Assembly: GCF_035917335.1 (NCBI RefSeq)
Contig: NZ_CP109067.1
Location: 1,180,501 to 1,244,500, forward strand
Origin: Micromonospora sp. NBC_01813
Lineage (GTDB): Bacteria; Actinomycetota; Actinomycetes; Mycobacteriales; Micromonosporaceae
Length of the DNA: 64,000 bases
Direction of reading: 5' to 3'
Position 1 is the stretch's first letter. The number at the start of each line of letters is the position of its first letter. The notes below the pieces were generated by a model. That model made no database searches and had not been told where the DNA came from. It saw only the letters and a list, made by a program, of their open reading frames with translations. Positions 39,514-49,673 of this stretch are shown here, piece by piece. Made by a program: the position numbers and the translations under genes.

Positions 39514-42500
39514 ATGACCCCGTTGTCGTTCGCGCAGCGCCGCTTGTGGTTTCTCAGCCGTCTCGAAGGGCCGTCACCGGCCTACAACGTTCCGGTCATG
39601 CTGCGTCTGACCGGCGTACCGGGGCAAGCCGTACTCGCGGCGGCGCTGGCCGACGTGGTGCAGCGACACGAGGTACTGCGGACGGTGTACGGCGCTGCGG
39701 ACGGCGAGCCGACCCAGCGGGTGCTGGACCGGCTTGACCTGCCGCTGTTCACCGTCGCCAGCGCGCCGGACACCATCGACGCCGCGGCGGCCCGGTTCGC
39801 GAACGAGCCGTTCGACCTGGCCACCGAGGCCCCGATCCGGGCCCGGCTGTTCCTGGCCGGCGACGGGACGTCGCTTCTGGCGATCGTGCTGCACCACGTC
39901 GCGACCGACGGCTGGTCGATGGGGCCGCTGCTGCGCGACCTGGCGCAGGCGTACGCCGCACGTGCGGCCGGCGGCCCGCCCGGCTGGGAGCCGTTGCCGG
40001 TGCAGTACGCCGACTACACGCTCTGGCAGCGTGAACTGCTCGGCGCCGAGGACGACCCGGAGAGCCTCGCCGCCGAGCAGCTCGCCTACTGGCGGGCGGC
40101 GCTCGACGGTGCCCCCGAGGTGCTGCCGCTGCCGCTGGACCGGCCCCGGCCGGCCGAGCCGACCGGTACCGGCGCCCGGGTGAGCACCTGGCTCGACGCG
40201 ACGACCCATCGGGGACTGCTCGACGCCGGGCGGCACGGCAAGGCCAGCCTGTACATGGTGTTGCAGGCCGGGCTGGCTGCCGCGTTGACCCGGCTGGGTG
40301 CCGGCACCGACGTGTCGATCGGCGCCCCGGTCGCCGGGCGGCCCGACGAGGCGCTGCACGACCTGGTGGGATTCTTCGTCAACTCGGTCGTGCTGCGTAC
40401 CGACGTCTCCGGCGACCCGACGTTCGCCGAGTTGGTCGAGCGGGTACGGGAGGCGGACCTGGCGGCGTTCGCGCACGACGACCTGCCGTTCGACCTGCTC
40501 GTGGAGCGGCTCAACCCGGCCCGGTCGCTGGCGTACCATCCGTTCTTCCAGGTCATGCTGACCCTGCAGAACGGCACGCCGCCCGCCGTGCGCCTCGGTG
40601 ACCTCGACGGCCAGGTCGAACCGGTGGACGTGGCGGGGGCCAAGTTCGACCTCAGCGTGTACTGCACCGAGGTCCGCGGCGCGGCGGGCGAGCCGACCGG
40701 CATCGACGTGTGGGTGCAGTACGCCGCCGACCTGTTCGACGAGGCGACCGCCCGGCTGGTGCTGGACACCCTCGCGCGGACCCTGCGGGCACTCGCGGTC
40801 GACCCGTCGACTCGGGTGGCAGCGGCCGATGTGCTCACCGGCGCGGAGGCCGCCTCGTTGGCCGCCCGGCGGGAACGGCTCGTCGCCGCTGCCCCGACAC
40901 CTCCCGTCGCCACCACACCTGGTACGGCCACCGGGCCCCGGACCGCGCGGCAGGAGATCCTCTGCGGACTCTTCGCCGAGGTGCTGGGACGGCCCGCGAT
41001 CGGCCTGGACGAGAGCTTCTTCCGCGCCGGCGGCCACTCCCTGCTCGCGGTGCGGCTGGTGAACCGGGTGCGGACCGTCCTCGGTGTCGAGGTCGGCGTC
41101 CGTGATCTGTTCCTCGCGCCCACGGCCGCCGAACTCGACCGCCGCATCGCCGAGCAGGACGGCTCCGCCGACCGGCCCGCGTTGGTGCCGGCGCCGCGCC
41201 CGGAGCGGGTGCCGCTGTCCTACGCACAACGCAGGCTGTGGGTGCTGGGCCAGTGGGCGGTGGCGAACCGCGCGTACAACATCCCGATCGTGCTTCGGCT
41301 GGACCGGTCGCCGGACGAGGCGAGCCTGCAGGCGGCACTGGCCGACGTGGCGGCCCGGCACGAGGCGCTGCGGACGGTGTTTCCGGCCGTGGACGGCGAA
41401 CCGTACCAGCTGATCCTGCCCGAGGGCCGGCCCGAGTTGACCGTGGCGACGACCACCTCGGCCGGCCTTGCCGCGTCCATCGACCGGGCCATCGGGTACG
41501 TGTTCGACCTCGCTGCCGACCTGCCGGTGCGCGCCTGGCTGCTGCGGAGCACCGACGACGGCGGGTCCACGCTCGTGCTGCTGCTGCACCACATCGCCGG
41601 CGACGGCGCCTCGCTCGGGCCGCTGCTGCGGGACCTCGCGCAGGCGTACGCCGCCCGTACCGCTGGACGGCAGCCGGGGTGGCAGCCCCTTGCCGTGCAG
41701 TACGCCGACTACACGCTCTGGCAGCGGGACCTGCTCGGCGACCCCGCCGACGAGACCAGTCCGATGGCGGTCCAACTGGCGTTCTGGAAGAGCGCCCTGG
41801 CCGGCGTACCCGAGGTGCTGGAGCTGCCGACGGACCGGCCCCGGCCGGCGGAGCCGTCGCACGACGGCGCCCTCGTGCCGTTCACACTCGACGAGCGGGT
41901 GCACGAACGACTCGCGCAGATCGCCCGGGAGACCGGCGCCACGTTGTTCATGGTGCTGCAGGCCGGTCTGGCGGTGCTGCTGTCCCGGTCCGGCGCCGGC
42001 ACCGACATCCCGCTCGGCACGGTGGTGGCCGGACGGTCCGACCAGGCGCTCGACGACCTGGTGGGGTTCTTCGTCAACACGCTGGTGCTGCGTACCGACA
42101 CCGGGGGCAATCCGACGTTCCGGGACCTGCTCGGCCGGGTCCGCGACGTCGACCTGGCCGCATACGCGCACCAGGATCTGCCGTTCGAGCGTCTGGTGGA
42201 GGAGCTGAACCCGACCCGGTCCGCCGCCTACCACCCGCTGGTGCAGGTGATGCTGGTCTGGCAACAGGCCGTGGGGGCCGACCTGGCCGACGCCGGCCTG
42301 TCCGGCCGGGAGGTGCCGCTCGACACCGGCGTGGCGAAGTTCGACCTCAGCCTCGCCGTCCGCGAACACCGCGACACCGCCGGTACGCCGATCGGCATCA
42401 GTGGACTACTGGAGTACGCCACCGACCTGTTCGACCCGCCGACCGTCGCGGCGCTCGCCGACCGCCTGGTGCGGCTGCTCGAAGCGGTCGCGGCCGACCC

Positions 42501-44388
42501 CGACGTCAGGGTCGCCGACATCGACCTCCTGGCCGTCGGTGAAGCCGACCTGGTGCTCGGCTGGGGCTCCGGCCCGCAGGCTGGCGACGGCACTCTCGCT
42601 GAGCGGTTTCGGCGCAGTGTGGTGGCGTGTCCGGGGGCGACGGCGGTGGTGTGTGGTGGTGACCGGTTGAGTTTTGGCGAGTTGGAGGTGGCGGCGAATC
42701 GGTTGGCGCGGCATCTGCTGGGTGTGGGTGTGGGGCGTGGTGGTGTGGTGGGTGTGTTGTTGCCGCGGGGCATCGCGATGGCGGTTGCGGTGTTGGCGGT
42801 GGTGAAGTCGGGTGCGGCTTATGCGATGTTGGATCCGGAGTTTCCGGATGTGCGGTTGGGTGAGTTGGCCGGGGATGCGGGTGTGGCGGTGGTGGTGACC
42901 GATTCGGTGTTGGCGGGTCGGGTTCCGGGGTTGCCGGTGGTGAATGTCGATGGGTCTGTCTGGGATGGGCTGGTCGGTGATGATCCGGGTGTGGTGGGGG
43001 ATGAGGGTGACGCGGCGTGTGTGATGTTCACGTCGGGTTCGACGGGGCGGCCGAAGGGTGCGTTGTCGTCGCATCGGGCGGTGGTGGGCACGGTGACTGG
43101 CCAGTCGTACGTGGACTTCGGTCGAGGTGCGGTGTGGTTGCAGTGTGCGCCGGTGTCGTGGGATGCGTTCGCGTTGGAGTTCTGGGGTCCGTTGTTGTCT
43201 GGTGGGGTGTGTGTGTTGCAGCCGGGTCAGCGGCCGCAGGCGGATCGGATCGCGAGCCTGGTGGTGGAGCACGGGGTGGACACACTGTTTCTGTCGACGG
43301 GGTTGTTCAACCTGATGGTGGACGAGTTCCCGGGTGTGTTCGATGGGTTGCGGCAGGTGATGACGGGTGGTGAGCAGCCGTCGCTCGACCATGTCGGGCG
43401 GGTCCGTCGTGGTTGGCCTGATCTGCGGCTGGTTCATGTGTACGGGCCGGTGGAGAGCATGATCTTCACTCACGCTTTTCCGGTGGACGAGCCGCCGGTG
43501 GGGGTGTTGCCGGTTGGTTCGCCGATCGGTGACCGTCGTTGTTATCTGCTGGATGAACGGCTGCGGCTGGTCCCGGCGGGTGTCGTGGGTGAGGTGTATG
43601 TGGCCGGTGGCGGGCTCGCCGACGGGTACCTCGGTCGAAGTGGGTTGTCGGCTGCGGCGTTCGTGGCGGATCCGTTCGGTGCGCCTGGTGCGCGGATGTA
43701 CCGCACGGGGGATCTGGCGCGGTGGAGCGCGGCGGGTGTCGTGGAGTTGATGGGTCGGGCGGATCAGCAGGTGAAGATTCGGGGTTTCCGGGTCGAGCCG
43801 GGGGAGGTGGAGGCGGCGTTGGCCCGGCATCCGGCGGTGGGTCGGGTGGTGGTGTTGGCGCGGGCGGACCGGCCTGGTGACAAGCGGTTGGTGGCCTATG
43901 TGGTGCCGGCTGATGCGGTGGCCGGGGTGGATGCGGTGGAGTTGCGGCGGTTCGCGGCGGGGGTGTTGCCGGAGCACATGGTGCCGTCGGCGGTGGTGGT
44001 GCTGGCGACGTTCCCGTTGATGGCGAACGGCAAGGTCGACCGTAAGCTGTTGCCTGCGCCGGTGTACGGGCCGTCGGTGCGGGGCCGGGCTGCGCGGGAT
44101 CCGCGCGAGGCGGTGCTCTGTGATCTGTACGCCGAGATCCTCGGTGTCCAGGCGGTCTCCATCGATGACAGCTTCTTCGACCTCGGCGGCCACTCCCTGC
44201 TGGCCGCGAAGCTCGGCAGCCGGATCAGCGCGGTGCTCGGCATCGAGGTCAGCATCCGCGACGTGTTCCAGGCACCGACCGTCGCGGCGCTCACCGACCA
44301 CCTCGCCGGGCGTACGGCGGTGCCCGAGCCCGACGCGCAGCAGCGGCCGGCACTGCGGCGACGCACCCGGGCCGGCGCGCGACTGTGA
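39514..44388 (+). CDS. NRPS C-PCP-C-A-PCP (first module lacks A domain)
   Basis: A 1624-residue synthetase. C1 covers about 1-440 ([10 protein letters not shown] near 127). Then, without any adenylation domain, comes PCP1 ([10 protein letters not shown] near 504). C2 follows ([10 protein letters not shown] near 692), then A ([10 protein letters not shown] near 1172) and PCP2 ([10 protein letters not shown] near 1557). There is no release domain. PCP1 must therefore be loaded in trans: candidates are the A-PCP protein at 37663 and the N-terminal A domain at 45338. The A signature, DALGVTVIFK, equals that of A2 at 30258, and the two domains are near-identical in DNA. C1-PCP1 is also a close relative of the C-PCP part of the protein at 45338. 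GAGGAGG precedes the ATG. Confidence 0.94.
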   Translation: MTPLSFAQRRLWFLSRLEGPSPAYNVPVMLRLTGVPGQAVLAAALADVVQRHEVLRTVYGAADGEPTQRVLDRLDLPLFTVASAPDTIDAAAARFANEPFDLATEAPIRARLFLAGDGTSLLAIVLHHVATDGWSMGPLLRDLAQAYAARAAGGPPGWEPLPVQYADYTLWQRELLGAEDDPESLAAEQLAYWRAALDGAPEVLPLPLDRPRPAEPTGTGARVSTWLDATTHRGLLDAGRHGKASLYMVLQAGLAAALTRLGAGTDVSIGAPVAGRPDEALHDLVGFFVNSVVLRTDVSGDPTFAELVERVREADLAAFAHDDLPFDLLVERLNPARSLAYHPFFQVMLTLQNGTPPAVRLGDLDGQVEPVDVAGAKFDLSVYCTEVRGAAGEPTGIDVWVQYAADLFDEATARLVLDTLARTLRALAVDPSTRVAAADVLTGAEAASLAARRERLVAAAPTPPVATTPGTATGPRTARQEILCGLFAEVLGRPAIGLDESFFRAGGHSLLAVRLVNRVRTVLGVEVGVRDLFLAPTAAELDRRIAEQDGSADRPALVPAPRPERVPLSYAQRRLWVLGQWAVANRAYNIPIVLRLDRSPDEASLQAALADVAARHEALRTVFPAVDGEPYQLILPEGRPELTVATTTSAGLAASIDRAIGYVFDLAADLPVRAWLLRSTDDGGSTLVLLLHHIAGDGASLGPLLRDLAQAYAARTAGRQPGWQPLAVQYADYTLWQRDLLGDPADETSPMAVQLAFWKSALAGVPEVLELPTDRPRPAEPSHDGALVPFTLDERVHERLAQIARETGATLFMVLQAGLAVLLSRSGAGTDIPLGTVVAGRSDQALDDLVGFFVNTLVLRTDTGGNPTFRDLLGRVRDVDLAAYAHQDLPFERLVEELNPTRSAAYHPLVQVMLVWQQAVGADLADAGLSGREVPLDTGVAKFDLSLAVREHRDTAGTPIGISGLLEYATDLFDPPTVAALADRLVRLLEAVAADPDVRVADIDLLAVGEADLVLGWGSGPQAGDGTLAERFRRSVVACPGATAVVCGGDRLSFGELEVAANRLARHLLGVGVGRGGVVGVLLPRGIAMAVAVLAVVKSGAAYAMLDPEFPDVRLGELAGDAGVAVVVTDSVLAGRVPGLPVVNVDGSVWDGLVGDDPGVVGDEGDAACVMFTSGSTGRPKGALSSHRAVVGTVTGQSYVDFGRGAVWLQCAPVSWDAFALEFWGPLLSGGVCVLQPGQRPQADRIASLVVEHGVDTLFLSTGLFNLMVDEFPGVFDGLRQVMTGGEQPSLDHVGRVRRGWPDLRLVHVYGPVESMIFTHAFPVDEPPVGVLPVGSPIGDRRCYLLDERLRLVPAGVVGEVYVAGGGLADGYLGRSGLSAAAFVADPFGAPGARMYRTGDLARWSAAGVVELMGRADQQVKIRGFRVEPGEVEAALARHPAVGRVVVLARADRPGDKRLVAYVVPADAVAGVDAVELRRFAAGVLPEHMVPSAVVVLATFPLMANGKVDRKLLPAPVYGPSVRGRAARDPREAVLCDLYAEILGVQAVSIDDSFFDLGGHSLLAAKLGSRISAVLGIEVSIRDVFQAPTVAALTDHLAGRTAVPEPDAQQRPALRRRTRAGARL
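42571..44202 (+). repeat. Duplicated A-domain segment, copy 2
   Basis: Partner of 34761-36386. The first 552 bp differ at one position. This copy has 6 extra bp near 43123 (residues FGRGAVWL instead of FGGVWL). The central 43325-43645 stretch, which includes part of the substrate-pocket region, diverges more, yet the pocket signature read from both copies is the same. Confidence 0.93.
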
Positions 44389-44393
44389 CGCGA

Positions 44394-44440
44394 TCCGGCG
44401 GCAGTCCGGCGGTGACACCGCCCGCCGGACTGCCGCCGGA
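44394..44440 (+). terminator. Perfect 19-bp inverted repeat between NRPS and thioesterase genes
   Basis: TCCGGCGGCAGTCCGGCGG at 44394-44412 is the exact reverse complement of 44422-44440, with a 9-nt loop. It lies 6 bp after the NRPS stop. There is no T-tract, as is common for actinomycete hairpin terminators. It probably ends or attenuates the upstream transcript. Confidence 0.75.
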
Positions 44441-44524
44441 CCTGCCGCTCGCCGGCACCTGCGCTCACTAGCGTCGTGGGCAGGGATGTCGACCGGATCC
44501 ACCCACTGTGTATTGGAGCGACCC

Positions 44525-45322
44525 GTGAGCCCTGCCCACACCGCTGCCACCGGCAGCGACCCCGAGGACGTCGTCTGGGTGCTACCCGGCGCGGCGACAC
44601 CACCCCGGGTGTCCCTGCTCGTGTTGCCGCATTCCGGAGGCAACGCCCACTCGTACGCGCCGTGGCGGGAGTTGCTCCCCGCCGACGTGCGCCTGCTGAT
44701 CGGTCAGTACCCGGGCCGCGGCGCCCGGTTCAGCGAGCCGCCGGGCACGTCGATCGCCGACCTCGCCGGCCCGGTCGTCCGCTGTCTGCCGCCCGACACC
44801 GGCGACCTGGTGATCCTCGGGCACAGCATGGGGTCGCTCGTCGCGTTCGAGGTGGCCCGGGAACTCACCGAGGCCGGCCAGCCGCCCAGCGCGCTGATCG
44901 CGTCGGCCTGCCGGCCGCCCTACGTGCCGAACCCGAGCCCCGTGCACCCGGACCAGCTCGACGACGACACGCTCGTCGCCGCGATCAAGGCGCGCGGCGG
45001 CACCGACAACGGGATCCTCGACGAGCCCGAACTCCGCGAGGTCGTCATGCCGTCGATCCGGGCCGACTTCGCCATCGACGACGCGTACCGGTTCACCGCC
45101 GACCCGGCCGTGCTGACCTGCCCGGTGACCGTCATCGGCGGAGCGGCCGACCCGGTCGTCCCGGCGAGCGCGCTGCCCGGATGGTCGGCCACCACCTCCG
45201 CGACGGCAGCGGTCGAACTGATGCCCGGCGGCCACTTCTACTTCCAGCAGCAGCTGACCGCGTTCCTGTCGCTCGTCACCGGCGTCCTCGACGCGGTCAC
45301 GGCCGAGCGCCAGCCCGCCTGA
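44525..45322 (+). CDS. Type II thioesterase
   Basis: A 265-residue alpha/beta hydrolase of the GrsT/RifR editing type: nucleophile motif GHSMGSLVAFE near 99-109, early LPHSGGNAHSYAPW and YPGRGARF, and late GGHFYF carrying the catalytic histidine. Type II thioesterases clear misprimed or stalled carrier proteins. The GTG at 44525 follows GGAG by 6 bp; a longer frame upstream crosses the hairpin and has no ribosome site. It is 15 bp before the A-C-PCP-TE gene, so the two are likely transcribed together. Confidence 0.9.
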   Translation: MSPAHTAATGSDPEDVVWVLPGAATPPRVSLLVLPHSGGNAHSYAPWRELLPADVRLLIGQYPGRGARFSEPPGTSIADLAGPVVRCLPPDTGDLVILGHSMGSLVAFEVARELTEAGQPPSALIASACRPPYVPNPSPVHPDQLDDDTLVAAIKARGGTDNGILDEPELREVVMPSIRADFAIDDAYRFTADPAVLTCPVTVIGGAADPVVPASALPGWSATTSATAAVELMPGGHFYFQQQLTAFLSLVTGVLDAVTAERQPA

Positions 45323-45337
45323 CCCGCAGGAGTCCCG

Positions 45338-48300
45338 ATGACCGTCGCCGTCGCCGAGCCGCCCGTCGAGGTGGCCGCAACCGTTGACATCACAGTGGAT
45401 GGTGAGCCGCTCGCCGTACCGCGCGCGCCCGTGCTCGACCTTGTCGCCGGGTGGGCGGCACAGGCACCCGAACGGGCCGCTCTGGTCCACGACACGGCAC
45501 GGCTGAGCTACCGGCAACTGGTCGCCGCATACACCGCGCGAGCCGATGAGCTGCGGGAAGCCGGTGCCGGACCCGGCCGACTGGTCGCGGTCCGACAGCA
45601 GCGCGGGATCGACGCGGTCGTCACGATCCTGGCCGTGCTGCGGACCGGCGCCGGCTACCTGCCGCTCGACCCGGCCATCGGCGACATCCGCACCGACGCC
45701 ATCCTCACCGACGCGTCGGGAGGCACGCCCCCGCCACCCGACGCGTTCGGTGCCGGCGGCACCGCCGTCCTGCCCGGGCCGGGTGCCGGACCGCAGGTCG
45801 CCTACGTCATCTACACCTCCGGCTCGACCGGCGTGCCGAACGGTGTCGTCATCGGCCACGAGGCGCTCGAACACTTCGTCGCGGCCGCCCGGCAGCGCTA
45901 CGGCATCGGCCCGGCCGACCGGGTGCTGCAGTTCGCCCCGCTGCACTTCGACGCCAGCGTCGAGGAGCTGTTCGTCACGCTCTGCGCGGGCGGCACGCTC
46001 GTTCTGCGTACCGACGACATGCTCGACGTGCCGGCGCTGCTGGCCGGCTGCGCCGCACACGGGGTGACCGTCCTGGACCTGCCGACCGCGTACTGGCACG
46101 AGCTCGCGTACGCGGTCGGCACCGGTGCGGCGACGCTTCCCCCGACGGTGCGGACCGTCATCATCGGCGGCGAGGCCGCGCTGCCCGAGCGGGTCGCCAG
46201 GTGGTGCGCCACCGTCGGCCCGGCGGTGCGGCTGCTGAACACGTACGGACCGACGGAGGCCACCGTGGTGGCCACCGTCGCCGACCTCTCCACCTTCGCC
46301 GGTGCCACGGTGCCGATCGGCCTGCCGCTGCCCGGGGTCCGCGCCGCCGTGGTGGACGGGGAGCTGTGGATCTCCGGTCCGGCCCTCGCCCGCGGCTACC
46401 TCGGCCGTCCGGAGCTGACCGCACGGCGGTTCACCACCCGTGCCGGCACCCCGGCCTACCGCACCGGCGACGTGGTGGACCTGCTGCCCGACGGGCAGCT
46501 CGGTTTCATCCGCCGGGTCGACGACGAGGTGAAGATCAGTGGGTACCGGATCGACCCGGCCGCCGTGGAGTCCGTGCTGCTGGCGCATTCGGCCGTCCGG
46601 GAAGCGGCCGTCGTCGCGCAGGACCTGCCCGGCGGCGGCAAGCGGCTGCTCGGGTACGTCGTGGCGGCGGGCCACGTCGATGTAGCGCAGCTGCGGGCGC
46701 ACCTGGCCGGCCGGCTACCCGCACCCGCCATCCCGAGCGTGCTGCATGTGCTGGCTGCCCTGCCGTACACCAGCACCGGAAAGGTGGACCGTAAGCTGCT
46801 GCGCGCCGGGCCGCCGCAGGCCGCCGCGCCCGACGACGAAGACCTCGTGCCGCTGTCGTACGCCCAGCGCCGGCTCTGGCTCCTCAGCCGCCTCGAAGGT
46901 CCCTCCCCGGCCTACAACGTGCCGATCGTGCTCCGCCTGGCTGCGGTGCCCGAACCGGCGGCGCTGCGGGCGGCGCTCGTCGACGTGGCCGACCGGCACG
47001 AGGCGCTGCGTACCGTGTTCGGCACCACCGGCGGCGAACCGTACCAGCGGATCCTCGCAACCACGGACGTCCCGTTCAGCACCGTCGACTGTACGGCCGA
47101 GTCAGTGGACGACGCGGTCGCCGTTTTTGCGAACGAGCCCTTCGACCTCGCCGTCGACCTGCCGATCCGGGCGCGGTTGTTCATCACCGGCGACACCGCG
47201 CACCTCGCGGTCGTCGTGCACCACGTCGCCACCGACGGCGCGTCGATGGGACCGCTGCTGCGTGACCTGTCCACCGCGTACATCGCGCGAGCCGCCGGTA
47301 GCGCGCCGGACTGGGAGCCGCTGCCGATCCAGTACGCCGACTACACGCTCTGGCACCAGGAACTGCTCGGCAGCCCCGACGACCCGGAAAGCCGGCTGTC
47401 CAGACAGGTGGACTTCTGGCGTACGGCGCTCGGCGGCGCACCGACCGTACTCGACCTGCCGGCCGACCGTCCCCGCCCGGCCGAGCCGACCGGCCGGGGC
47501 GCCTCGACCGTGATCCACCTCGACGCCGACACCCACCGTGGGCTCGTGGTGCTCGCCCGTCGGCAGCGGGCCAGCCTGTTCATGGTGCTGCAGGCCGGGC
47601 TCGCCGCCGCGCTGTCCCGGTTGGGCGCCGGCGAGGACATCCCGATCGGCACCCCGGTCGCCGGGCGGCCCGACGAGGCGCTGCGCGACCTGGTCGGCTT
47701 CTTCGTCAACACGCTCGTGCTGCGGACCGATGTGAGCGGCGACCCGGCACTCGATGACCTCGTGGCCCGGGTCCGCGACGCCGACCTGACCGCCTACGAG
47801 CACCAGGATCTGCCATTCGACCTGCTGGTCGAGCGGCTCAACCCGGCCCGGTCGTTGGCGTACCACCCGTTGTTCCAGGTGATGCTGACGTTGCAGGACG
47901 GTGGGCTACCCGCCGTGCGCCTCGGCGACATCGAGGGGCGGATCGAGCCGGCCGACCTGGTCGCGGCGAAGTTCGACCTCTCCGTGGCCTGCGTGGAGCT
48001 GCGCGACGCTGCGGGCGCGCCGGCCGGGATCGAGGTGTGGCTGGAGTACGCCGTCGACTGCTTCGACGAGGAAGGTGCGCGCCTGGTCGTGGAGGTGTTC
48101 GGCCGATTCCTGCGGGCACTCGCGACCGACCCGTCGGCCCGGGTGGGCGCCGCCGCCGTGCTGACCGCCGCGCAGACCCGCGCCGTCACCGCTCGCCGGG
48201 CCCGGCTCGCCGAGCTGACCGCGTCCGCCGCACTCGCGTCCGCCGCGGTCGTGCCGGCCGCCGGGTCCGGCCGCCGGCTCGCCGTCCTGTGCGGACTCTT

Positions 48301-49312
48301 CGCCGAGGTGCTCGGCCTGCCATCGGTCGAGCCGGAGCAGAACTTCTTCGACCTTGGCGGATACTCGCTGCTGGCGCTGCGGATGGCCAACCGGGTACGG
48401 GCGGAGCTGGGGGTGGAGGTCGGCATCCGGGACCTGTTCCTCGCGCCGACCGCGGCCGAGCTGGATCGGCGGATCGGTGCCGCCGACCGGTCCGGTGACG
48501 CCCTGGCCGTGCTGCTGCCGCTGCGGGTCCAGGGGGACCGGCCGCCGCTGTTCTGCGTGCATCCGGTCGCCGGGACGAGCTGGCCGTACGCCGGCCTCAC
48601 CGGGCACCTGCACCCGGACCAGCCGGTCTACGGCCTGCAGACCCGCGCCGCGACCGAGCCGGGTTACCGGGCCACCAGCGTGGCGGCGATGGCCGCGGAC
48701 TACCTGGGGCAGGTGCGTCGGGTCCAGCCCGAGGGGCCGTACCGGCTGCTCGGCTGGTCTTTCGGCGGGGTCGTGGCGCACGAGATGGCGGCCCGGCTGC
48801 GCGCCGAGGGCGCCGAAGTCGAACTGCTCGCCCTGCTGGACTCCTATCCGGTGCTGCCCAGCGAGCCGCAGGGCCCGCTGACCGAGCCGGAGATCCTGGA
48901 GATGCTCTTCGGCCCGGACACGGGCCTGCCGGACCTACCGGACGGGTTCTTCGACCGCTACGACCGGGACGCCGTCGTACGGATGCTCCGCCGGCGGGAA
49001 CCGGTCCTCGCTGGCCTCACCGACGGGGAGGTCGGCGCGCTCGTCGACGCCTCCGTCAATCACGCGGAAATCATGCGGGCCCACCGGCCCGACGTGTTCC
49101 GCGGCGACGCGTTGTTCTTCACGGCCACCGCCGACAAGGGACCGCGCTCGCCCACTGTCGAGCGCTGGCAGCCCTACGTCGACGGCGAGGTGACTCGTCA
49201 CGCCATCGACGTGCACCACCTGAGGATGACCGAGCCGGAACCGCTCGCCGAGATCGGCGCGACGATTTCCGCGACGTTGGCGGCGCTGGACTCCCGGCGC
49301 CTACCGCAATGA
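45338..49312 (+). CDS. NRPS A-C-PCP-TE, termination protein of cluster B
   Basis: A 1324-residue protein with unusual order. A covers about 1-490: the core motif reads YTSGSTGVPNG near 160, with Asn where Lys is usual, while the C-terminal catalytic lysine in STGKVDRK is kept. C follows at about 500-930 (VHHVATDGAS near 627), then PCP (LGGYSLLAL near 1006) and a type I thioesterase (GWSFGG near 1138, LLDSYP aspartate, late HHLRM histidine). The thioesterase releases the peptide by hydrolysis or cyclisation. The A signature, DAEAIGTVVK, has an acidic pocket residue and resembles lysine-type codes as I remember them, so a basic residue is possible. Because the A domain precedes C, it may load its own PCP across the C domain and perhaps also the A-less PCP at 39514. 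GCAGGAG precedes the ATG. Confidence 0.93.
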   Translation: MTVAVAEPPVEVAATVDITVDGEPLAVPRAPVLDLVAGWAAQAPERAALVHDTARLSYRQLVAAYTARADELREAGAGPGRLVAVRQQRGIDAVVTILAVLRTGAGYLPLDPAIGDIRTDAILTDASGGTPPPPDAFGAGGTAVLPGPGAGPQVAYVIYTSGSTGVPNGVVIGHEALEHFVAAARQRYGIGPADRVLQFAPLHFDASVEELFVTLCAGGTLVLRTDDMLDVPALLAGCAAHGVTVLDLPTAYWHELAYAVGTGAATLPPTVRTVIIGGEAALPERVARWCATVGPAVRLLNTYGPTEATVVATVADLSTFAGATVPIGLPLPGVRAAVVDGELWISGPALARGYLGRPELTARRFTTRAGTPAYRTGDVVDLLPDGQLGFIRRVDDEVKISGYRIDPAAVESVLLAHSAVREAAVVAQDLPGGGKRLLGYVVAAGHVDVAQLRAHLAGRLPAPAIPSVLHVLAALPYTSTGKVDRKLLRAGPPQAAAPDDEDLVPLSYAQRRLWLLSRLEGPSPAYNVPIVLRLAAVPEPAALRAALVDVADRHEALRTVFGTTGGEPYQRILATTDVPFSTVDCTAESVDDAVAVFANEPFDLAVDLPIRARLFITGDTAHLAVVVHHVATDGASMGPLLRDLSTAYIARAAGSAPDWEPLPIQYADYTLWHQELLGSPDDPESRLSRQVDFWRTALGGAPTVLDLPADRPRPAEPTGRGASTVIHLDADTHRGLVVLARRQRASLFMVLQAGLAAALSRLGAGEDIPIGTPVAGRPDEALRDLVGFFVNTLVLRTDVSGDPALDDLVARVRDADLTAYEHQDLPFDLLVERLNPARSLAYHPLFQVMLTLQDGGLPAVRLGDIEGRIEPADLVAAKFDLSVACVELRDAAGAPAGIEVWLEYAVDCFDEEGARLVVEVFGRFLRALATDPSARVGAAAVLTAAQTRAVTARRARLAELTASAALASAAVVPAAGSGRRLAVLCGLFAEVLGLPSVEPEQNFFDLGGYSLLALRMANRVRAELGVEVGIRDLFLAPTAAELDRRIGAADRSGDALAVLLPLRVQGDRPPLFCVHPVAGTSWPYAGLTGHLHPDQPVYGLQTRAATEPGYRATSVAAMAADYLGQVRRVQPEGPYRLLGWSFGGVVAHEMAARLRAEGAEVELLALLDSYPVLPSEPQGPLTEPEILEMLFGPDTGLPDLPDGFFDRYDRDAVVRMLRRREPVLAGLTDGEVGALVDASVNHAEIMRAHRPDVFRGDALFFTATADKGPRSPTVERWQPYVDGEVTRHAIDVHHLRMTEPEPLAEIGATISATLAALDSRRLPQ

Positions 49313-49324
49313 TGAGGAGCTGAG

Positions 49325-49531
49325 ATGGTCAATCCGTTCGACAACGCCGACGGCGCTTTCATGGTGCTGGTCAACGCCGAGGGACAGCATTCCCTCTGGC
49401 CGGAGTTCGCGCCGGTGCCCGATGGCTGGACAGTCGTCAAGCAGACCGCTCCCCGGCAGGAGTGCCTGGACTTCATCGAGGAGAACTGGACCGACATCCG
49501 TCCCCGGTCCCTGGTCGCCCAGTACACCTGA
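49325..49531 (+). CDS. MbtH-family NRPS chaperone
   Basis: A 68-residue MbtH-like protein with the family signature [19 protein letters not shown] near 18-36 and a second conserved block [17 protein letters not shown] near 47-63. MbtH proteins bind adenylation domains and are often needed for their solubility and activity. TGAGGAGC precedes the ATG, 12 bp after the termination NRPS. It is the only MbtH in the window, and is followed at once by a strong hairpin. Confidence 0.96.
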   Translation: MVNPFDNADGAFMVLVNAEGQHSLWPEFAPVPDGWTVVKQTAPRQECLDFIEENWTDIRPRSLVAQYT

Positions 49532-49547
49532 CCGCGATTCCATCCCG

Positions 49548-49582
49548 AAGGCGGGCCGTGTGTGAACCACACGGCCCGCCTT
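49548..49582 (+). terminator. Hairpin terminator after MbtH
   Basis: AAGGCGGGCCGTGTG pairs perfectly with CACACGGCCCGCCTT across a 5-nt loop and is followed by a short TTT. It marks the end of the NRPS transcript, 16 bp after the MbtH stop. Confidence 0.88.
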
Positions 49583-49660
49583 TGGCGTGCTGATTTCCTG
49601 CGGTACCGACTGCCGTGGCGGCTGCCGCCACAACTGCCGATCGACCCCTCTTGCGTTCCC

Positions 49661-49673
49661 TAAATTCAACTCG
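49661..49673 (+). promoter_or_regulatory. Possible -10 element for the glutamate mutase operon
   Basis: TAAATT at 49661-49666 stands out in an AT-richer stretch, 6 bp before the GTG at 49673. That spacing would put the transcript start at or next to the start codon (leaderless mRNA). No convincing -35 is seen. Confidence 0.35.

Noticed and set aside
42406-44643. Minus-strand frame with His/Arg/Thr-rich repeats, also present opposite 34221-36653
   Set aside because: It repeats only because the plus-strand A domain is duplicated; no independent sign of coding.
4365-49312. Firm amino-acid assignments for each A domain
   Set aside because: The hand-read signatures are partly unlike known codes; without alignment tools, only tentative similarities (Gly-, Gln- and Lys-like) are given.
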